This document shows, one piece after another, positions 59,888 to 64,000 of a stretch of DNA of 64,000 nucleotides. The translations under genes were made by a program, and so were the position numbers. Positions within the stretch are counted from its first letter, which is position 1. Every line of letters starts with the position of its first letter. Location of the stretch: the NCBI RefSeq assembly GCF_036983985.1, contig NZ_JALAHQ010000001.1, forward strand, positions 434,001-498,000. Direction: 5' to 3'. Below the pieces are notes generated by a model. It saw nothing but the letters and a program-made list of their open reading frames with translations. It was not told the DNA's origin and did no database searches. This stretch comes from Alishewanella metallidurans. Lineage in GTDB: Bacteria; Pseudomonadota; Gammaproteobacteria; Enterobacterales; Alteromonadaceae.

Positions 59888-62650
59888 ATGAAAAACACCT
59901 CTTTTAGTCGGCCTATCTTTAAGCGCCTTATATTACTCAGCTTATTTACGCTATTAGTGCAAGCTGGCCTGTTTATGGCGTTAAATCAGCCAGATCCTAA
60001 TTACAATGATAAGCAGTTAGCTCGCCTTAGTGCTGACGCTACGTTAGTACAACGTGCAATAACGCCGTTGCTGCAAAGTAATAATAGTAGCGCTACCGAG
60101 CAGGTATTATTTCAAACGCGTAATGGCGATCCAACTAGAGCCTTATATTTATATCGCCAAGCAGAACGTGGTGATGTTGAACTTATTGCTAATACTAATA
60201 ACGTACAAGGCTTTGTACCCCAACCACTTTGGACTGAGAGCGCTGAGCAAAATAATGAATATTTGGTGGTGCACCAGATTATAAGTTTAAAGCCAGAACA
60301 GAAAGCACTACTCATTTATGTACAACAACTCGATATTAAGCCGCAGTGGCCTTATGCCGCAGCTTTTGGCGTAAGTTTAGTGATTGGCTTGATACTAAGT
60401 TTGCTTTTTGCGTCAATTATTTCAGGCTTTTTTAGCCGCCGTATAAAACCGCTATTGCTTGGCACACATCAAGCTTTAGACAACGAGCAGTTTGATATCA
60501 GTGTCGATAGCCATGCACAAGATAGTTATGGCGTGCTTGGCAGTCATATTAATCAGTTGTTTCGTAAAATTGAGCAAGGTCATGCTGCGCTGGCTGAGTC
60601 AGAGCAAAATATTAAAAACCTTAAGCAAGAAGTGGACACGCGGATTAAAGAGCGCACCGATGCTTTAGAAACGGCAAAATTAACCGCTGAAAAAGCGAAT
60701 GAAGCTAAGTCAACGTTTTTGGCAACGATGAGTCATGAAATCCGAACGCCAATGAATGGCATTATAGGTACTATAGATTTACTGCGTAAAACTCAGTTAT
60801 CTACGTCACAGTTTCGCATGACAGACACGATACGCGAATCATCATTCTCATTACTGCGCATTTTAGATGATATTTTAGACTTCTCGAAAATTGAAGCTGG
60901 TAAGTTACAATTAGAAACGATACCGCTGTCATTGGTCGAAATTATTGAAGCTGTGGGCCGTATCTTAGTGTCGGTTGCGTATCAGCGACAAATCGATTTA
61001 AAGCTATTTATTGACCCACGTATTCCTTATGGTTTAGTTGGCGATCCGGTGCGCTTAAGACAGATTTTGTATAATTTGGCGGGTAACGCGATAAAGTTTA
61101 CCCAAACCACGCCAGAGAAAATTGGTTTAGTCATTATTAAAGCTGATTTGCTAGAAGAGAATATGGATTTTAGCCAGATCCAGTTCAGTATTATTGATAA
61201 CGGCAAAGGCATGACTCAGCGTCAAATTAGCTATGTTTTCCAACCGTTTAGTCAAGCTGAAGGCTCTATAACGCGCAAGTTTGGTGGCACAGGTTTAGGT
61301 TTATCAATTTGTCAGCGCTTAACGTCGTTAATGTATGGCGATATCAACGTTAAAAGCCAGGTTGATCAAGGTACGGAGTTTATTGTTCGCGTGCCTATGC
61401 GTCGCTCTGATGAAATTCAGTATCTTGATAAAGAACTATTACGTGATATTCATTTGTGCTTGTTTACTACCGACCCGCACAACCAAACGCATTTGACCGA
61501 GTACTTTGAATATGCCGATGCAGAGCTTGAAGTCGCTAATAGCTTTGAGGCTTTGTTGCAGCGCGCAGAGAATACCAAGCCCTTACCGCCAAAACAGGCA
61601 GCTGTTTGGGTCTTAGATGCAACTTACGAGCAAATTTCAGCGAACCAGATTGATCAGCTACAACAAATGCCGACTATGGGGCAGGTGCAGTTTGTTATTA
61701 TTACTAATCAAGTTGAGTTATCTGAACGCAGTACAGACCGTGTCTATTATTTACATAGCTCGCCAATTTGCCGCAGTCATCTTTATGACGCCGTGCTTAT
61801 CGCGGCCAAGCGTAAAGCTAAACCAGTATATGCTGGCGAAAAAATTACTGCGACTGCAGCACCGTCGATCGAGCAGGCTCGTAAGCAGCGTAAGCTAATA
61901 CTACTGGCTGAAGATAACTTAATGAATCAGCGCGTTATTGTTGATCAGCTTAATGCCCTAGGTTATGCCGTTGAGGTTGCGGACGACGGTGCTATAGCGC
62001 TGGAAAAATGGCGCCAATTTCACTATCCACTTATTTTAACCGACTTGCATATGCCGAATATGAGCGGTTACGATTTAGCCAGTGCTATTCGTAAAGAAAG
62101 CCTGCATTTAAGTGAGGGCGCCGAATTTACGCGGATTGTTGCTGTAACAGCGAATGCGCTTAAAGGTGAAGAGCAAAAATGCCTGAGCATTGGTATGGAC
62201 GGCTATATAACTAAGCCAATAGAGCTTGCCACGCTTGAAATTATGTTAACCCGTTGGTTGCCGCACAAGGCCGATATTAAAAAGCTTGTTAGTCTAAATA
62301 GTGAGGTTGCGCAGCAGGCTTCGCCTATTTGCTTTACTACTATAGCTAATTTTCTTGGCAACGATTCCAGTAAGCACGAAGAGCATTTAAACTATTTTGT
62401 TAAGCATGCTGCTGATTTACTTGCTACGTTAGCGACGCATTTAGAAAGCAATGATCGCAGCGGAGTTAGGGCTGTGGCACATCAACTAAAATCTGTAGCA
62501 AAAAGTATCGGAGCGCTAAGTTTATCAGAGCAAGCTCTCAGTCTTGAAACTGCTGCAGAGAATAGTGACTGGTCGGTAATTAAAGAATACAGCCGAGTAA
62601 TCCAAGAAAAATATCAAGATGTGGTAAATTACGTCAAGCAGCGTTATTAA
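59888..62650 (+). CDS. BarA-like tripartite hybrid sensor histidine kinase
   Basis: 920 residues from the ATG at 59888 (GTG 59855 is an in-frame alternative). Two membrane helices (about 12-32 and 155-185) flank a periplasmic sensor. A linker with a coiled coil leads to HisKA (TMSHEIRTPMNG, His283), HATPase (NAIKF, DNGKG, GGTGLGLSI), a receiver domain with Asp719 (LTDLHMPNMSGYD) and an HPt domain (AVAHQLKS, His865). Length and order match BarA. No cognate response regulator lies nearby. Identity with BarA itself needs a tree; other hybrid kinases share this layout. Confidence 0.92.
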   Translation: MKNTSFSRPIFKRLILLSLFTLLVQAGLFMALNQPDPNYNDKQLARLSADATLVQRAITPLLQSNNSSATEQVLFQTRNGDPTRALYLYRQAERGDVELIANTNNVQGFVPQPLWTESAEQNNEYLVVHQIISLKPEQKALLIYVQQLDIKPQWPYAAAFGVSLVIGLILSLLFASIISGFFSRRIKPLLLGTHQALDNEQFDISVDSHAQDSYGVLGSHINQLFRKIEQGHAALAESEQNIKNLKQEVDTRIKERTDALETAKLTAEKANEAKSTFLATMSHEIRTPMNGIIGTIDLLRKTQLSTSQFRMTDTIRESSFSLLRILDDILDFSKIEAGKLQLETIPLSLVEIIEAVGRILVSVAYQRQIDLKLFIDPRIPYGLVGDPVRLRQILYNLAGNAIKFTQTTPEKIGLVIIKADLLEENMDFSQIQFSIIDNGKGMTQRQISYVFQPFSQAEGSITRKFGGTGLGLSICQRLTSLMYGDINVKSQVDQGTEFIVRVPMRRSDEIQYLDKELLRDIHLCLFTTDPHNQTHLTEYFEYADAELEVANSFEALLQRAENTKPLPPKQAAVWVLDATYEQISANQIDQLQQMPTMGQVQFVIITNQVELSERSTDRVYYLHSSPICRSHLYDAVLIAAKRKAKPVYAGEKITATAAPSIEQARKQRKLILLAEDNLMNQRVIVDQLNALGYAVEVADDGAIALEKWRQFHYPLILTDLHMPNMSGYDLASAIRKESLHLSEGAEFTRIVAVTANALKGEEQKCLSIGMDGYITKPIELATLEIMLTRWLPHKADIKKLVSLNSEVAQQASPICFTTIANFLGNDSSKHEEHLNYFVKHAADLLATLATHLESNDRSGVRAVAHQLKSVAKSIGALSLSEQALSLETAAENSDWSVIKEYSRVIQEKYQDVVNYVKQRY

Positions 62651-62658
62651 GGTAAAAT

Positions 62659-62696
62659 ACACATTAAACCGGCATAGCGGTGGCGGTTTAGTGTGT
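62659..62696. repeat. 13-bp inverted repeat after the hybrid kinase gene
   Basis: ACACATTAAACCG (62659-62671) pairs with CGGTTTAGTGTGT (62684-62696), perfect but for one G-U wobble, with a 12-nt loop, 8 bp after the stop. No T-run follows. Probably a rho-dependent or stability hairpin. Confidence 0.6.
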
Positions 62697-62753
62697 AATT
62701 CGCACTTATTGTATAACTAATAAGCTAACAGTACTTACTTGATAAAATATCTG

Positions 62754-62782
62754 TTGACTTAATATCGTAAAATCCGTTTAAT
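62754..62782 (+). promoter_or_regulatory. promoter of the tRNA operon
   Basis: TTGACT (62754-62759), 17-bp spacer, TTTAAT (62777-62782), followed by a GC-rich region (ACGACCCGCG) before the first tRNA at 62795. The short GC-rich discriminator is typical of stringently controlled stable-RNA promoters. Confidence 0.75.
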
Positions 62783-62794
62783 ACGACCCGCGTT

Positions 62795-62870
62795 GCCCAG
62801 ATAGCTCAGTCGGTAGAGCAGCGGATTGAAAATCCGCGTGTCCCTGGTTCGATTCCGGGTCTGGGCACCA
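62795..62870 (+). tRNA. tRNA-Phe (GAA), copy 1
   Basis: 76 nt with encoded CCA. Acceptor stem GCCCAGA/TCTGGGC, D-loop AGCTCAGTCGGTAGAGC, anticodon GAA in the loop TTGAAAA, and T-arm GGTTCGATTCC are all standard. Identical to the copy at 63026-63101. Confidence 0.97.
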
Positions 62871-62931
62871 TTAATTAGGTGCTAAAGTTGTTAAGTGTAA
62901 AATTAGAGCAACTTTTTCTATAACGTAGTTT

Positions 62932-63007
<76 letters not shown>

Positions 63008-63025
63008 TTTACGTAACACAGTTTT

Positions 63026-63101
63026 GCCCAGATAGCTCAGTCGGTAGAGCAGCGGATTGAAAATCCGCGTGTCCCTGGTTCGATTCCGGGTCTGGGCACC
63101 A
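63026..63101 (+). tRNA. tRNA-Phe (GAA), copy 2
   Basis: 76 nt with encoded CCA, identical base for base to the copy at 62795-62870. A terminator follows 10 bp downstream, closing the Phe-Thr-Phe operon. Confidence 0.97.
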
Positions 63102-63110
63102 TTACAGCGA

Positions 63111-63136
63111 AAGCCAGTCATTTGACTGGCTTTTTT
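63111..63136 (+). terminator. tRNA operon terminator
   Basis: AAGCCAGTCA (63111-63120), TT, TGACTGGCTT (63123-63132) then T to 63136: a perfect 10-bp stem with U-tract directly after the last tRNA. Confidence 0.9.
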
Positions 63137-63244
63137 GCTTTTTAATCTTATAGCGCATAAAAACCGATTGCCTGAAATAGGCAAAACGGCACATCTTTGT
63201 TAAGCTCAGGCGCGATAAAACAACAAGAAACAGGGAGCTCTTCG

Positions 63245-64000
63245 ATGAAACACGTACTTAGTATTCTAGCGGTATCTTTGCTAGCCGCTTGTGGCGGTGA
63301 GCCAAACACGGCTACTGTAACCGAACCGAATAATGTAACTATGACTGAAACTACAAAAAACGCGCTAACTTACCCGCAAACAGCCAAAGGTAAAGTAGTT
63401 GATAGCTATTTTGATAATAAAATTGCTGATCCTTACCGCTGGCTTGAAGATGATCGCAGTAAAGAAACTGAAGCTTGGGTTAAAGCACAAAATAAGGTCA
63501 CTTTTGATTACTTAGCTACTATTCCCTATCGTGAAACAATAAAGCAAAAATTAGCCGCGTCATGGAATTATGAGAAAATCAGTGCGCCGTTTAAAGAAGG
63601 CAAATATACCTATTTCTATAAAAATGACGGCTTACAAAACCAGTATGTGCTCTATCGCCAATTAGACGATGGTAGCAGTGAAGTGTTTTTAGACCCGAAC
63701 ACCTTTAGTGCTGATGGCACCACGTCATTAGCTGAAACCAGCTTTTCTAAAGACGGTTCTAAACTTGCCTATTCTATTTCAGAAGGTGGCAGTGACTGGC
63801 GCAAGATCATCGTTATTGATGTTGAAACTAAACAGAAATTAGAAACCGAACTGGTTGATGTAAAATTCAGTGGTATTAGCTGGTTTGGTAATGAAGGCTT
63901 TTATTACTCGAGTTACGACAAGCCCGATGGCAGTGAGTTGTCAGCTAAAACTGATCAACATAAGTTGTATTATCACCAGTTGGGCACAGCACAGAAAAAT
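63245..64000 (+). CDS. prolyl oligopeptidase family (S9) lipoprotein, 5' part
   Basis: 252 codons are present and the frame runs off the window edge. GGGAG (63233-63237) precedes the ATG. A lipoprotein signal ends in LLAAC (Cys16; Gly at +2). The region YPQTAKGKVVDSYFDNKIADPYRWLEDDRSKETEAWVKAQN is the start of the Peptidase_S9_N propeller (WLED motif); the catalytic Ser-Asp-His domain lies beyond the edge. It should cleave proline-containing peptides in the periplasm. Confidence 0.92.
   Translation, partial: MKHVLSILAVSLLAACGGEPNTATVTEPNNVTMTETTKNALTYPQTAKGKVVDSYFDNKIADPYRWLEDDRSKETEAWVKAQNKVTFDYLATIPYRETIKQKLAASWNYEKISAPFKEGKYTYFYKNDGLQNQYVLYRQLDDGSSEVFLDPNTFSADGTTSLAETSFSKDGSKLAYSISEGGSDWRKIIVIDVETKQKLETELVDVKFSGISWFGNEGFYYSSYDKPDGSELSAKTDQHKLYYHQLGTAQKN

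Overview
The window is ordinary chromosomal DNA of a gammaproteobacterium. Gene order (rimP-nusA-infB-rbfA-truB-rpsO-pnp-nlpI; leuS-lptE-holA-nadD-rsfS-rlmH-mrdA-rodA-rlpA-dacA-ybeD-lipB-lipA; miaB-phoH-ybeY-corC-lnt) and the protein sequences point to the Alteromonadales side of the class. The mix of tandem NhaD antiporters, an ECF sigma/DUF3379 pair, a YjfB-type motility protein and many c-di-GMP proteins suggests a Rheinheimera/Arsukibacterium/Alishewanella-like aquatic bacterium. That placement is inference. Coding density is very high: no gene-free stretch exceeds 300 bp, and no transposase, phage gene or CRISPR array is visible.

Layout. (1) 1-9613, plus strand: transcription/translation operon from rimP to nlpI, with an rpsO promoter, leader and terminator. 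A lipoprotein with a zinc-protease-like HExxH motif (9603-10775) overlaps nlpI, and the apparent nlpI terminator lies inside its signal-peptide codons. (2) 10785-23960, minus strand: a PilZ protein, then lipoate synthesis, the Rod-complex cell-wall genes (dacA, rlpA, rodA, mrdA), ribosome maintenance genes (rlmH, rsfS), nadD, holA, lptE and leuS. (3) 24095-35827: ybeL followed by a lineage-specific block: SulP anion transporter, universal stress protein, two tandem NhaD Na+/H+ antiporters, ABM and DCC redox-type proteins, an ECF sigma factor with DUF3379 partner, a 91-aa orphan, a LonB-like protease and a GNAT acetyltransferase. (4) 35974-41381, minus strand: lnt-corC-ybeY-phoH-miaB. (5) 41474-54987: EamA transporter, a 1509-residue two-component-regulator-propeller/PAS/GGDEF/EAL sensor, CobD, MtnN, pirin, a small beta-barrel protein, Ogt, a HopJ-family protein, DUF819 and AI-2E transporters, YjfB and DUF2726 proteins. 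(6) 55226-59709: glyoxylate shunt, aceB and aceA with a LysR regulator between them. (7) 59888-64000: BarA-like hybrid kinase, a Phe-Thr-Phe tRNA operon, and the start of a prolyl-oligopeptidase-family lipoprotein.

Functional themes: assembly of the translation machinery with mRNA turnover; elongation-phase peptidoglycan synthesis together with lipoprotein and LPS maturation (mrdA, rodA, rlpA, dacA, lptE, lnt); sodium/pH handling (sulP-usp-nhaD-nhaD); and signalling (c-di-GMP, ECF sigma, hybrid kinase). I do not see an obviously new multi-gene defence or mobile system. The most promising unusual items are the NlpI-linked metallopeptidase-like lipoprotein with its in-gene terminator, the second NhaD copy that has lost an aspartate of its first DN motif, and the perfect palindromes that overlap stop codons without a U-tract.
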